Counted from the stretch's first letter, positions 1-6,958 are shown. The stretch is DNA of 7,306 nt from Candidatus Symbiothrix sp. (GCA_031270925.1 JAISWY010000057.1:1-7306), one strand, 5' to 3'. Program-made: numbers and translations. Notes: generated by a model from the sequence alone, not told the origin.

Positions 1-1
1 T

Positions 2-1708
2 TGGAATGTTCATTCGCCGATGTCCGCACCCTTGACCGTCAAAATCGAAAGCGTGGTCAGCATCGACCTGCCTGCCGAATCCTGCACCGATTTCCCCGTT
101 ACGGTGGAATACAAGGGGACGGAAAGCGGAACGGTCAACTGGAACTGGGACGGCGGAAGCGTCCTGAGCAGCATGTCAGACAAAAAGCACACCGTGCAAT
201 GGACGTCCGCAGGCGTGAAAAACGTAACGGCGACCGTCAACGGTAAAACGGCTTCGGCCTACATTATGATTCAGGCGACCGACCTTTCGTTCAGCCTGCC
301 CGCGGTGGCGTTCAAAGACGTTCCGGTCGAATTTCAGTTGCCCGACGTCATTACCCGTCCTTCGGCGAATTACGCTTTCCGCACGTCCAATGCCGGCATC
401 ACGATTCAACGCCGCGAAGGTACGCGCGAGGCTGTGGTAACGTTCCAAAACGCGACTCCTGCGGAGCAATGGATTGAAATTGTTGTCGCCGACGCCGTTT
501 GCGGAGAACAGAGCTACCGTCAAATCGTGGAAATGAAAGGCGGCATAGCTACGCCGAAAATATCGCTCGTCAACATCGACGCCGTTACCGGAAAAAACAA
601 AATCGTCTGGGACAAGGACAATGCAAACCTGACTTCCGACCTTACCGAAATACTGGTTTACAGGGAAGGTAGCCGTTACAACCGGTTTGACTTGATAGGC
701 AGCGTATCGCCCGGCGCTGGCGAATTTATTGATTTGGCCTCCAATCCGCAGATTACGACTTCGCGTTACCGCATTGCCTGCAACACGGCGTATGGTGTTG
801 CAAGCGCACCGAGCGTTCCGCACCGCAGCACGCACCTGATGCTCAACAAGGGCGTAGGCGCCGCCATCAACCTGATGTGGACGCAGTATGAAGGCGGCGT
901 GATTGAAAGCTATCGTGTCTATCGCGGCGCATCGCCCGAAAGCCTTTCGCTGTTGACTGAAGTTTCGGGGAACGTCAACTCCTACACCGACCTCACGCCA
1001 CCCGACGGATTGTTCTATTACGCCATCGAATACGACCAGACGTACAGCACGACTTGGACGGACGAAACCGTTTTGCGTACTGCGCCTTTGTTCCGCGCTA
1101 CTGCCGACGAGCTTGTTACCGGACGTTCCAATGCCGTCAGCGTAGTCAATGCGCAGGACGTCACGCCGGCGCAATCGCTGAACATTCTGGCCTTGGAAGA
1201 GGAGCTTAGCCTTTCGCAGGAACAGTCCGAATTGCATTTGTACGCCGAAATCTTCCCCGTCGCTGCCGATTACAAGATCGTGAACTGGCTGGTAACCGGA
1301 GGTTCGGAATATGCTTATATCAATCAGCAGGGCTTATTGACAGCAACGGGTCTGGCGACAGACGGCGCTACGGTTACGGTGCGGGCAACGACAGTGGACG
1401 GTTCCAATATTTGGAAAGAGATAACGATTCCTTATTCTTTTGACGGAACGGGCATCGACGTTGTAGAAACGTTGCGCACAACGCCTCTACAGGTGTATCC
1501 CAATCCTGCCAAAGATTGGATAAGAATTGCAAGCGACGAAACGATACAGACAGTAGAGGTGATTGATTTGATGGGCAAAATGCTGTTCAAAAAATCATTC
1601 GATGCTCCCGATGTTGAAATTTCAATCAGCGGCTGTCCGAAGGGACACTACCTGCTGCGCGTCGTCACCCGGCAAGGAATAGTAGTGAGGAAAATCGTTA
1701 AGATTTAA
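2..1708 (+). CDS. Secreted multidomain protein with T9SS type A sorting domain, 5' truncated
   Basis: This is the C-terminal 568 residues of a longer protein. The frame is open from base 2, so the ATG at base 20 is probably internal and the true start lies upstream. Numbering from that Met, residues about 26-85 look like a PKD-type beta sandwich (WNWDGG, then a VTATVNG strand). Residues 86-172 are a second Ig/PKD-like module. Residues about 178-265 and 270-358 look like fibronectin III modules, each with a VYR strand. Residues about 384-470 resemble a Big2 domain (INQQGLLTATG, then TVTVRATT). Residues 487-562 match the T9SS type A sorting domain, with VYPNPAKDWIRI, VEVIDLMGK and a YLLRVVT strand ahead of a short basic end. 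Proteins with this tail are exported by Sec, cross the outer membrane by T9SS, and are usually cleaved and surface-anchored or released. No catalytic domain is visible in this part. Its GC content is clearly higher than that of the genes at 3410-6956. The sorting-domain call is firm; the individual beta-domain names are less so. Confidence 0.9.
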   Translation, partial: WNVHSPMSAPLTVKIESVVSIDLPAESCTDFPVTVEYKGTESGTVNWNWDGGSVLSSMSDKKHTVQWTSAGVKNVTATVNGKTASAYIMIQATDLSFSLPAVAFKDVPVEFQLPDVITRPSANYAFRTSNAGITIQRREGTREAVVTFQNATPAEQWIEIVVADAVCGEQSYRQIVEMKGGIATPKISLVNIDAVTGKNKIVWDKDNANLTSDLTEILVYREGSRYNRFDLIGSVSPGAGEFIDLASNPQITTSRYRIACNTAYGVASAPSVPHRSTHLMLNKGVGAAINLMWTQYEGGVIESYRVYRGASPESLSLLTEVSGNVNSYTDLTPPDGLFYYAIEYDQTYSTTWTDETVLRTAPLFRATADELVTGRSNAVSVVNAQDVTPAQSLNILALEEELSLSQEQSELHLYAEIFPVAADYKIVNWLVTGGSEYAYINQQGLLTATGLATDGATVTVRATTVDGSNIWKEITIPYSFDGTGIDVVETLRTTPLQVYPNPAKDWIRIASDETIQTVEVIDLMGKMLFKKSFDAPDVEISISGCPKGHYLLRVVTRQGIVVRKIVKI

Positions 1709-1726
1709 ATGATACAGGGCTAATTC

Positions 1727-1766
1727 ATTATTGTAGAGACGTTGCGTGCAGCGTCTCTACAATAAT
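1727..1766. repeat. Palindrome with 19-bp stem (dispersed-repeat type hairpin)
   Basis: The arms 1727-1745 and 1748-1766 are fully complementary apart from one T.G pair (1742 with 1751), leaving a 2-base centre. The core is TGTAGAGACG facing CGTCTCTACA. It lies 18 bases after the stop codon of the surface-protein gene. No T-tract follows, so it is not a classical intrinsic terminator, though it could stall transcription or protect the mRNA 3' end. From memory, similar GTAGAGACG palindromes recur between genes in Bacteroidota and cyanobacteria, so a dispersed repeat is the better reading. Confidence 0.75.
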
Positions 1767-1858
1767 ATTATCTGATTATAATCATTGTCGCACCAAATCC
1801 ATATTCCCGGAAAGATGCATCTTGAATGGAAAAAACATTTGTATTTCGATTTTGGCTC

Positions 1859-1879
1859 GCCCCGGAGGGGGTTTTTTTT
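1859..1879 (+). terminator. Weak intrinsic-terminator-like hairpin with T8 tract
   Basis: CCCC (1860-1863), loop GGA and GGGG (1867-1870) form a short GC-only stem, followed one base later by eight T (1872-1879). The T-tract and position fit termination of the surface-protein transcript, but the stem is only 4 bp and it sits 150 bases after the stop. It may instead be another small repeat of the CCCCGGAGGGG type. Confidence 0.35.
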
Positions 1880-1918
1880 GAATTACAACTCCCGACTATA
1901 AAAAAAGACAGGCTCAGT

Positions 1919-2220
1919 TGCAGACCCCAGTGTTAAGCAGAGGCGACAGACCGCAGGTCTGAATGTTAATAACCCCCAATGAAGCGAAGCGATTGGGGGT
2001 GCGAGAAACAACCACTCTCCCCTCAACCCCGAAGTGGGTTGAATATATCTATTAACAAGTTGATTAATCGGGCTAAGATAGTGATTTAGTTCGGATATTC
2101 AACCCTGCGGGTTGAGGAGGTCGATGTTTTTCTTGCACCCCCCCAATCGCTTCGCTTCATTGGGGGTTATTCTTATTCAGACCTACGGTCTGTCGCCTCT
2201 GCTAAACACTGGGGTTTGCA
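1919..2220. repeat. 302-bp nested inverted-repeat element with paired hairpins (BIME/MITE-like)
   Basis: The left arm 1919-2046 and right arm 2095-2220 are inverted copies, diverging only at scattered bases and small indels, around a unique 48-base AT-rich centre (2047-2094). Each arm carries the same three small hairpins in mirrored order. (a) CAGACC/GGTCTG with a 3-base loop at 1947-1961 and 2178-2192. (b) CCCCCAAT/ATTGGGGG with an 11-base loop at 1973-1999 and 2140-2166. (c) TCAACCC/GGGTTGA at 2023-2042 and 2099-2115. Stems are kept while loops differ (GCA against GTA; six bases against three), so the small hairpins seem to matter. No open frame of note lies inside it. It fills the gap between two convergent genes, the usual site for REP/BIME-type arrays. 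It could also be a non-autonomous element mobilised in trans, or the ends of a lost insertion sequence. No target-site duplication is obvious. Confidence 0.75.
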
Positions 2221-2296
2221 GGTGACTCAAAAGATATTTCAGGATGGACATAACTCGCCGGACAAAAACCTTGGTTCAGTGCAAGCCCCGCCTCAA

Positions 2297-2896
2297 TTAC
2301 TGCTCAAAAACAATCCGGTTCAAATTATTCTTAATCCCGGCTATAATCGCATTAAACCGGTTAAGAGCCGCATTAGCTGTTTTAGCAGAAGCTTTACGAA
2401 TCATCAACTCGTTAAATGATTTGTCAATAAAAATATCTTTGCCACTATATTCAGGCATATTCAATTGACGGTTGTGCGAACTTTTTTGCCACAATTCCTT
2501 GCTCTCGAAATATTCCTTTTCCATAAACCGGATGTATCCGAAATGAATTACACACAAGCTATCAACATATTCTATTGATAAATCATAACTCATATACCAC
2601 GCAAATATACTAAACATATTCGCACTGACTTCAAGATAATCGGTTATCTTACAACGGGTTTCACTGACTGTATCCTTAAGAAAACCACCGGAATATGGCT
2701 GCAAATCATTATCAAGAAAATGATGTACGCGATGGTAAATTTCCGCTTGATTAAAAACAGTCGGCAGTTGCACGGTAAAAACAAGCTCATCGTTGATTAG
2801 CGCAATATTATCGGTCGTAAGTTTTTGAGCTGCCATGTTTCCCGAAAACAACAAGGCAAAAAAACAGGAAATGCTCAGAATTGCTTTTCGTTTCAT
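2297..2896 (-). CDS. Small exported hypothetical protein, DUF4468-like
   Basis: The product is 199 residues. The start chosen is the ATG at 2896. It gives a clean signal peptide (MKRK, hydrophobic stretch about residues 5-18, then GNMAAQK with likely cleavage near AAQ), and a promoter lies just upstream. A longer in-frame start at 3055 exists, but the added 53 residues would be translated across that promoter and would bury the signal peptide, so it is rejected. The mature part opens with ELVFTVQLPTVFNQAEIYHRV, then alternates beta strands and acidic or aromatic segments up to about residue 150, and ends in a helical, basic segment (NAALNRFNAIIAGIKNNL). The strand, AEIY helix, strand order recalls DUF4468, a Bacteroidota domain with a TBP-like fold and unknown role; this is a resemblance, not a confirmed match. 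It is probably periplasmic. There is no operon partner: it runs divergently from nadA and convergently with the surface-protein gene. Confidence 0.75.
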   Translation of the reverse strand: MKRKAILSISCFFALLFSGNMAAQKLTTDNIALINDELVFTVQLPTVFNQAEIYHRVHHFLDNDLQPYSGGFLKDTVSETRCKITDYLEVSANMFSIFAWYMSYDLSIEYVDSLCVIHFGYIRFMEKEYFESKELWQKSSHNRQLNMPEYSGKDIFIDKSFNELMIRKASAKTANAALNRFNAIIAGIKNNLNRIVFEQ

Positions 2897-2924
2897 TTTA
2901 TTAATCTTTTTTCTATTTAGAACA

Positions 2925-2959
2925 CAAAGATAGAGTATTTTTCCGGTATTGGCAACAAA
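2925..2959 (-). promoter_or_regulatory. Bacteroidota sigma-ABfr type promoter for the DUF4468-like gene
   Basis: On the minus strand, TATCTTTG (2932-2925) matches the Bacteroidota -7 consensus TAnnTTTG, and TTTG (2959-2956) followed by TTG (2955-2953) lies 20-23 bases upstream, as expected for the -33 element. Transcription would begin about 20-25 bases before the ATG at 2896. This is the best promoter in the window and it supports the shorter start. Confidence 0.65.
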
Positions 2960-3010
2960 ACGCGCTTTATGCGTTAGAACCTGACTTATCAGTTCCGAAC
3001 ACATAAAATA

Positions 3011-3030
3011 TGTTGATAAGTTTTGATAAC
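3011..3030 (-). repeat. DnaA-box-like tandem pair
   Basis: Two 10-base units, TGTTGATAAG and TTTTGATAAC, lie head to tail and agree at 8 of 10 bases. The first contains the exact minus-strand TTATCAACA; the second is one base off over the nonamer. The second unit's TTTGATAAC recurs exactly at 3276-3284. Confidence 0.5.
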
Positions 3031-3164
3031 AAAAAAGTAAATAACAAGCGATCATCAGCCTTATATTTTTTTTTCAGAAATCCGTTTCAAAAGAAATCAA
3101 ATATTCTAAGCAAATTATACCGCTATTTTTTTACAAAATACTAATAACTCCAAGCGAAAGTTAT

Positions 3165-3172
3165 TAACTTTG
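3165..3172 (+). promoter_or_regulatory. Possible -7 element for nadA
   Basis: TAACTTTG fits TAnnTTTG, but no TTTG-like -33 element is visible at the right distance, and the implied leader would be about 230 bases. The 8-mer TTATTAAC overlaps it (3161-3168) and repeats at 3177-3184. No better nadA promoter was found, although the stretch nearer the gene is too AT-rich to judge. Confidence 0.3.
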
Positions 3173-3242
3173 CAGTTTATTAACGAAAGGTTAATTAAAA
3201 AACTAAATCGTTCGTTGACGCGTTCTTAGAAAAAAAATGGAA

Positions 3243-3251
3243 TGTTGATAA
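3243..3251 (-). other. DnaA-box-like nonamer TTATCAACA
   Basis: The plus strand reads TGTTGATAA, an exact reverse complement of TTATCAACA, the same word as at 3011-3019 and 3321-3329. Confidence 0.45.
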
Positions 3252-3271
3252 ATCACTCAAAAAAAAATCCC

Positions 3272-3294
3272 TGTATTTGATAACTTCAAATACA
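3272..3294. repeat. 9-bp perfect hairpin between box-like sites
   Basis: TGTATTTGA (3272-3280) and TCAAATACA (3286-3294) are perfect inverted repeats around a 5-base loop. The left arm and loop contain the TTTGATAAC word shared with 3022-3030. No T-tract follows, and no gene ends here for it to terminate. Confidence 0.55.
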
Positions 3295-3311
3295 AGAATT
3301 TTAACAAATAG

Positions 3312-3336
3312 TTATCCCTATTATCAACAGGGTATA
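3312..3336 (+). other. Two abutting DnaA-box-like nonamers inside an inverted repeat
   Basis: TTATCCCTA (3312-3320) is directly followed by TTATCAACA (3321-3329). The pair is framed by TTATCCCT at the left and AGGGTATAA at the right, which pair with a one-base bulge, so the plus-strand box would sit in the loop of a possible hairpin. Confidence 0.45.
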
Positions 3337-3350
3337 ATCATCAATATTTC

Positions 3351-3388
3351 TTTTAAATTTAAATTTTAAATAAATATTATTTTAAAAA
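3351..3388. other. 38-base AT-only tract (candidate DNA-unwinding element)
   Basis: There is no G or C from 3351 to 3388, and only three C in 3341-3390. It lies next to the plus-strand DnaA-like box and ends about 20 bases before the nadA start codon. It could serve as a melting site for an origin, or simply be an A/T-rich translation leader, which is common in this phylum. Confidence 0.5.
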
Positions 3389-3409
3389 CAATGGTCAATA
3401 ACTTTTTAA

Positions 3410-4381
3410 ATGGAAACAATTTCAAATAGACGGAAGAACAGGCTTGCCGATTCGGATAAAATGGCTTTAATTCAATCAATTAAAGCATTGAAAAAAGAAA
3501 AAAATGCAATCATTTTAGCGCACTATTACCAGCTGGGGGAAATTCAGGACATTGCCGATTTTGTGGGTGACAGTCTGGCTTTGGCGCAATGGGCGGCGAA
3601 AACCGACGCCGATGTAATTGTGCTTTGCGGTGTGCATTTTATGGCCGAGACAGCGAAAATCCTTTCTCCGCAGAAACGGGTGTTTATTCCCGATTGGAAT
3701 GCCGGTTGCTCGTTGGCCGATAGTTGTCCGTATGATCAGTTCAAGGAATTTGTTGAAAAATATCCCGATCACACAGTTATTTCTTATGTAAATACGACTG
3801 CTGCCATAAAAACTTTGACCGACGTGGTGGTAACTTCCACCAATGCCCGCCAAATTGTGGAGAGTTTTCCGCCTGAAACGAAGATTATTTTCGGGCCGGA
3901 CAAAAATCTGGGAAATTATATCAATAGCGTTACCGGTCGAAATATGGTTTTGTGGGATGGTGCATGTCATGTACACGAACAATTTTCGTTGGAAAAAATT
4001 TTAGAATTGAAACGGGCGCATCCCGACGCTTTGGTTTTGGCGCATCCCGAATGTAAATCCGTTATTTTGAAAATAGCCGATCATGTCGGTTCGACTGCAT
4101 TTTTATTGAAATGTGCTACTCAATTGGAAAACAAACAGTTTATTGTGGCTACTGAATCGGGAATTTTGCATGAAATGCAGAAAAAAAATCCCAATAAAAC
4201 ATTTATTCCTGCGCCGCCAAACGATAGTACTTGTGCTTGTAATGAATGTAGTTTTATGAAATTGAATACTTTGGAGAAACTTTACAGCTGTTTGAAAAAT
4301 GAGTCTCCCGAAATTTTTGTGGATGAGGAAACAATTCGGAAAGCGGTAAAGCCGATTCAAAAAATGTTGGATCTTTCGTAA
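3410..4381 (+). CDS. nadA: Quinolinate synthase NadA
   Basis: This 323-residue enzyme condenses iminoaspartate (made by NadB) with dihydroxyacetone phosphate to give quinolinate, the precursor of NAD, in the cytoplasm. It needs an oxygen-sensitive [4Fe-4S] cluster held by three cysteines. The expected ones are visible: Cys73 in VLCGVHFMAETAKI, Cys186 in WDGACHVHE, and Cys280 at the end of CACNECSFMK, the last lying in a Cys-rich patch (275, 277, 280). Other family hallmarks are AHYYQ (37-41), GDSLALAQ (53-60), NAGCSLADSC (97-106), YVNTTAAIK (126-134), AHPEC (211-215) and ATESGI (247-252). The length is normal for the family. The ATG at 3410 is the only plausible start: the ATG at 3391 is in another frame and soon stops. 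There is no clear Shine-Dalgarno sequence, only an A/T-rich leader, as is common in Bacteroidota. No nadB or nadC is adjacent in the window. Confidence 0.97.
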   Translation: METISNRRKNRLADSDKMALIQSIKALKKEKNAIILAHYYQLGEIQDIADFVGDSLALAQWAAKTDADVIVLCGVHFMAETAKILSPQKRVFIPDWNAGCSLADSCPYDQFKEFVEKYPDHTVISYVNTTAAIKTLTDVVVTSTNARQIVESFPPETKIIFGPDKNLGNYINSVTGRNMVLWDGACHVHEQFSLEKILELKRAHPDALVLAHPECKSVILKIADHVGSTAFLLKCATQLENKQFIVATESGILHEMQKKNPNKTFIPAPPNDSTCACNECSFMKLNTLEKLYSCLKNESPEIFVDEETIRKAVKPIQKMLDLS

Positions 4382-4525
4382 TCCCTAAAAATGTTATCCC
4401 GATTTGATTGTTGGCAGCATTGCTTGACGCCAAGCTGTCATGGAGGTTTATATTTTAATAACTTTTAGCTAATAATATCAAAAAAATCCCCAAAAATAGT
4501 GATAGCATATTTCAATTTTACTTTT

Positions 4526-4533
4526 TATCTTTG
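4526..4533 (+). promoter_or_regulatory. -7 element of the feoAB promoter
   Basis: TATCTTTG matches the Bacteroidota -7 consensus; the -33 element is not clear (a TTTC at 4510-4513 is too close). Transcription would start near 4540, about 14 bases before the ATG at 4554. The alternative GTG at 4533 overlaps this element and so would not be transcribed in full. No convincing Fur-type palindrome was seen around it. Confidence 0.5.
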
Positions 4534-4553
4534 TGCTTGAATTGTTTAAGGAA

Positions 4554-6956
4554 ATGAATAATAACTTATATCTTTCCGATTTGAAGACAGGCGAAGAAGC
4601 CGTCATTGTCAAAGTATTGGGACACGGGGCGTTTCGCAAACGGATTACCGAAATGGGATTTGTGAAGGGTAAAAAAGTATCGGTTGTGAAACATGCGCCG
4701 CTGCAAGATCCGGTCGAATACGAAATCATGGGTTACAAAGTGTCATTGCGCCACAGCGAGGCCGAATTGGTGGAAGTGCTTCCATTGGGTGAGGCCGATA
4801 ATTTCGAAGCGCCTTTTGCCGGAATAATTGAACATAACATTCAACGAGTTTCTTCTTCCGGTGAAGAAAAAATTATCAATGTAGCTTTGGTGGGTAATCC
4901 GAACAGTGGGAAAACGACTTTGTTCAACCATGCTTCCGGTTCGCATGAGCGTGTGGGTAATTACGGCGGCGTTACGGTTGATTCTAAAGAAGGCGAAGTG
5001 AAGCGAAACGGTTATACTTTCAAGGTTTTTGATCTTCCCGGTACCTATTCCATTACCGAATATTCGCCCGAAGAGTTGTTTGTACGCCGTCATATTGCGG
5101 AACGGAAACCCGATATTGTGGTTAATGTGGTGGACGCTTCTAATCTCGAACGTAATTTGTTTTTGACGACACAATTAATTGATATGAATATCAAAGTAGT
5201 TGTTGCGTTGAATATGTACGACGAACTCGAAAAGAAAAATGTCGATTTCAATTACAAGGAACTTGGCGCAATGATTGGCATTCCGATTATTCCGACGATT
5301 GCTTCGCGCGGAAAAGGTATCGACATGCTGTTCGATAAAATCATTGAAGTCTATGAAGACCGTGATCCGACGGTGCGCCACATTCATATCAACTATGGAA
5401 ATTTAATTGAAGATGCTATCGAACATTTGCAAGTCGAGGTTTGGAAAAATCCGTCTATTACGGATAAATTTTCTTCACGCTACATTGCAATCAAACTCTT
5501 GGAAACCGATGGAACTACTTTGCAATTGCTCGAAAGTTGTGCTAATTATTTAAATATAAAAAATTTAGCCGATCGCGAAACAGCCTTATTGGAAAAGGAA
5601 TACGGTGAAAAGTCGGAAACTATTATTACCGATGCTAAATATGGTTTTATCGCCGGCGCGTTGAAAGAAACCTATCATGAACTACAGGAAAAACCTCAGC
5701 GAAAAGTTCGTGAATTAGATGATGTTTTAACACATCGTTGGCTCGGCTTCCCGGTTTTCCTGTTCTTTATGTGGGGAATGTTTCAAGTTACTTTTACACT
5801 CGGTTCGTATCCGATGGATTGGATTGAGGCTGGTGTGGCATGGTTCGGCAATTGGGTGTCGAACACGATGAGCGACGGTGCATTACACGATTTGATTGTG
5901 GATGGAATTATTGCGGGCGTAGGTGGCGTGATTGTTTTTCTTCCGAATATTCTTATCTTGTTTTTCTTTATTTCATTGATGGAAGATACCGGCTATATGG
6001 CGCGTGCGGCGTTTATGATGGATAAATTGATGCACAAAATCGGTTTGCACGGTAAATCGTTTATTCCCTTGGTTATGGGATTCGGATGTAATGTTCCTGC
6101 TATAATGGCCACACGCACGCTCGAAAATCGCAAAGATCGGATTTTGACGATGATTATCACGCCGTGTATGTCGTGTAGTGCGCGATTGCCGGTGTATGTT
6201 CTGTTGGTTTCGGCTTTCTTCCCGAAAAATCAAGGTTTGGTTTTGTTTTCGATTTATATTATTGGAATGATTTTAGCGGTGTTGGTCGCTCTTGTGATGA
6301 ACAAAATAGCGTTTTCAAAGAAAGAAGTGCCGTTTGTGATGGAATTGCCGCCTTACCGGATTCCGACATTCCGCAACACAAGTATGCATACATGGCATAA
6401 AGGGCAACAATATTTGAAGAAAATGGGAACAATTATCCTTGTGGCTTCTATTTTGATTTGGGCTTTGGGTTATTTTCCAAGACCGGCAGAAACGGAAAAT
6501 CTTACGGAAATAGAACAAGTAGCGGGACATAAGGAAAGGTCTTATATCGGACAGTTTGGGCGTTTCATCGAACCGGTAATTCGTCCCCTCGGCTTCGATT
6601 GGAAAATGGGCGTCAGCATTTTGACCGGTATGGGAGCGAAAGAAATTGTTGTCAGTTCAATGGGCGTATTGTATCAAGCCGACTTGGATGCCGACGAGCA
6701 TTCTTCTTTTTTGATTAACAAATTACAAGAACAAACTTATATTTCCGGTGAAAAAATAGGACAAAAAGTATTCAATCCCTTGGTCGCTTATGGATTTATG
6801 TTGTTTATACTCATTTATTTCCCGTGTATTGCGGTAATTGCGGCCATCAAAAAAGAGGCCGGCTGGTTGTGGGCGATTTTCACGATGATTTATACTACTG
6901 CCTTGGCGTGGATAGTCGCCTTTGCCGTGTATCAAATCGGGATATTATTCACTTAA
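4554..6956 (+). CDS. feoB: Ferrous iron transporter, FeoA-FeoB fusion
   Basis: This 800-residue inner-membrane transporter takes up Fe(II). Residues about 4-76 are a FeoA-type SH3-like domain (LSDLKTGEEAVIV, GFVKGKKVSVV), fused to FeoB as is common in Bacteroidota. The GTPase domain follows with G1 GNPNSGKTT (114-122), the G2 threonine in GGVTVD (T141), G3 DLPG (160-163), G4 NMYD (220-223) and a G5-like IASRGKG (249-255). A helical guanine-dissociation-inhibitor-like linker spans about 280-385. From about 395 there are hydrophobic membrane segments with the two Gate repeats. Conserved landmarks are GFGCNVPAIMATRT (C512), PCMSCSARLP (C538, C541), GMGAKEIVVSS (692-702) and YFPCIAVIAA (C758). 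Length and motifs are complete. The start is set at ATG 4554, preceded by AAGGAA; the in-frame GTG at 4533 lies in the -7 element. The Cys-rich gene follows after 2 bases, making an operon. Confidence 0.97.
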   Translation: MNNNLYLSDLKTGEEAVIVKVLGHGAFRKRITEMGFVKGKKVSVVKHAPLQDPVEYEIMGYKVSLRHSEAELVEVLPLGEADNFEAPFAGIIEHNIQRVSSSGEEKIINVALVGNPNSGKTTLFNHASGSHERVGNYGGVTVDSKEGEVKRNGYTFKVFDLPGTYSITEYSPEELFVRRHIAERKPDIVVNVVDASNLERNLFLTTQLIDMNIKVVVALNMYDELEKKNVDFNYKELGAMIGIPIIPTIASRGKGIDMLFDKIIEVYEDRDPTVRHIHINYGNLIEDAIEHLQVEVWKNPSITDKFSSRYIAIKLLETDGTTLQLLESCANYLNIKNLADRETALLEKEYGEKSETIITDAKYGFIAGALKETYHELQEKPQRKVRELDDVLTHRWLGFPVFLFFMWGMFQVTFTLGSYPMDWIEAGVAWFGNWVSNTMSDGALHDLIVDGIIAGVGGVIVFLPNILILFFFISLMEDTGYMARAAFMMDKLMHKIGLHGKSFIPLVMGFGCNVPAIMATRTLENRKDRILTMIITPCMSCSARLPVYVLLVSAFFPKNQGLVLFSIYIIGMILAVLVALVMNKIAFSKKEVPFVMELPPYRIPTFRNTSMHTWHKGQQYLKKMGTIILVASILIWALGYFPRPAETENLTEIEQVAGHKERSYIGQFGRFIEPVIRPLGFDWKMGVSILTGMGAKEIVVSSMGVLYQADLDADEHSSFLINKLQEQTYISGEKIGQKVFNPLVAYGFMLFILIYFPCIAVIAAIKKEAGWLWAIFTMIYTTALAWIVAFAVYQIGILFT

Positions 6957-6958
6957 TA

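Larger units (their letters stand above)
3011..3390. other. Candidate replication origin region (DnaA-box-like cluster and AT-rich tract)
   Basis: Between the divergent DUF4468-like gene and nadA lie 513 AT-rich bases with no convincing gene. Within them are three exact copies of TTATCAACA: minus strand 3011-3019, minus strand 3243-3251, plus strand 3321-3329. TTATCAACA is one base from the classical DnaA box TTATCCACA. Two further TTATCAA cores occur at 3023-3029 and 3277-3283, and TTATCCCTA abuts the plus-strand box at 3312-3320. An almost pure AT stretch follows at 3341-3390. Box cluster plus AT-rich unwinding tract is the standard bacterial oriC layout, and the flanking genes diverge. No dnaA, dnaN or other origin-associated gene is in the window, so this is an inference. 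The alternative is an AT-rich double promoter region with chance repeats. Confidence 0.42.

Noticed and set aside
176..1237. 353-codon open frame on the minus strand
   Set aside because: It is a shadow of the T9SS protein gene: it has no recognisable domain, an Arg/His/Val-heavy low-quality composition, and no promoter, and the plus strand carries clear domains.
1919..2220. CRISPR array or integron attC site
   Set aside because: There are only two inverted arms, with no regularly spaced direct repeats and spacers, no cas or integrase gene, and no attC core motif.
2216..2468. Two short plus-strand open frames
   Set aside because: They mostly lie antisense to the DUF4468-like gene, overlap each other in different frames, and have no plausible product.
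2559..2581. TTATCAACA-like words CTATCAACA and TATTGATAA
   Set aside because: Each is one base off and they lie in the coding sequence of the minus-strand gene, so they were not counted in the origin cluster.
2897..3055. N-terminal extension of the minus-strand gene to an ATG at 3055
   Set aside because: It crosses the promoter at 2925-2959 and would place 53 residues before a clean signal peptide.
4411..4433. TTGGC/GCCAA stem as a terminator after nadA
   Set aside because: The stem is only 5 bp with a 13-base loop and no T-tract follows.
4441..4530. Fur-type operator or riboswitch upstream of feoAB
   Set aside because: No convincing inverted repeat of the Fur type and no riboswitch fold could be recognised; the stretch is simply AT-rich.
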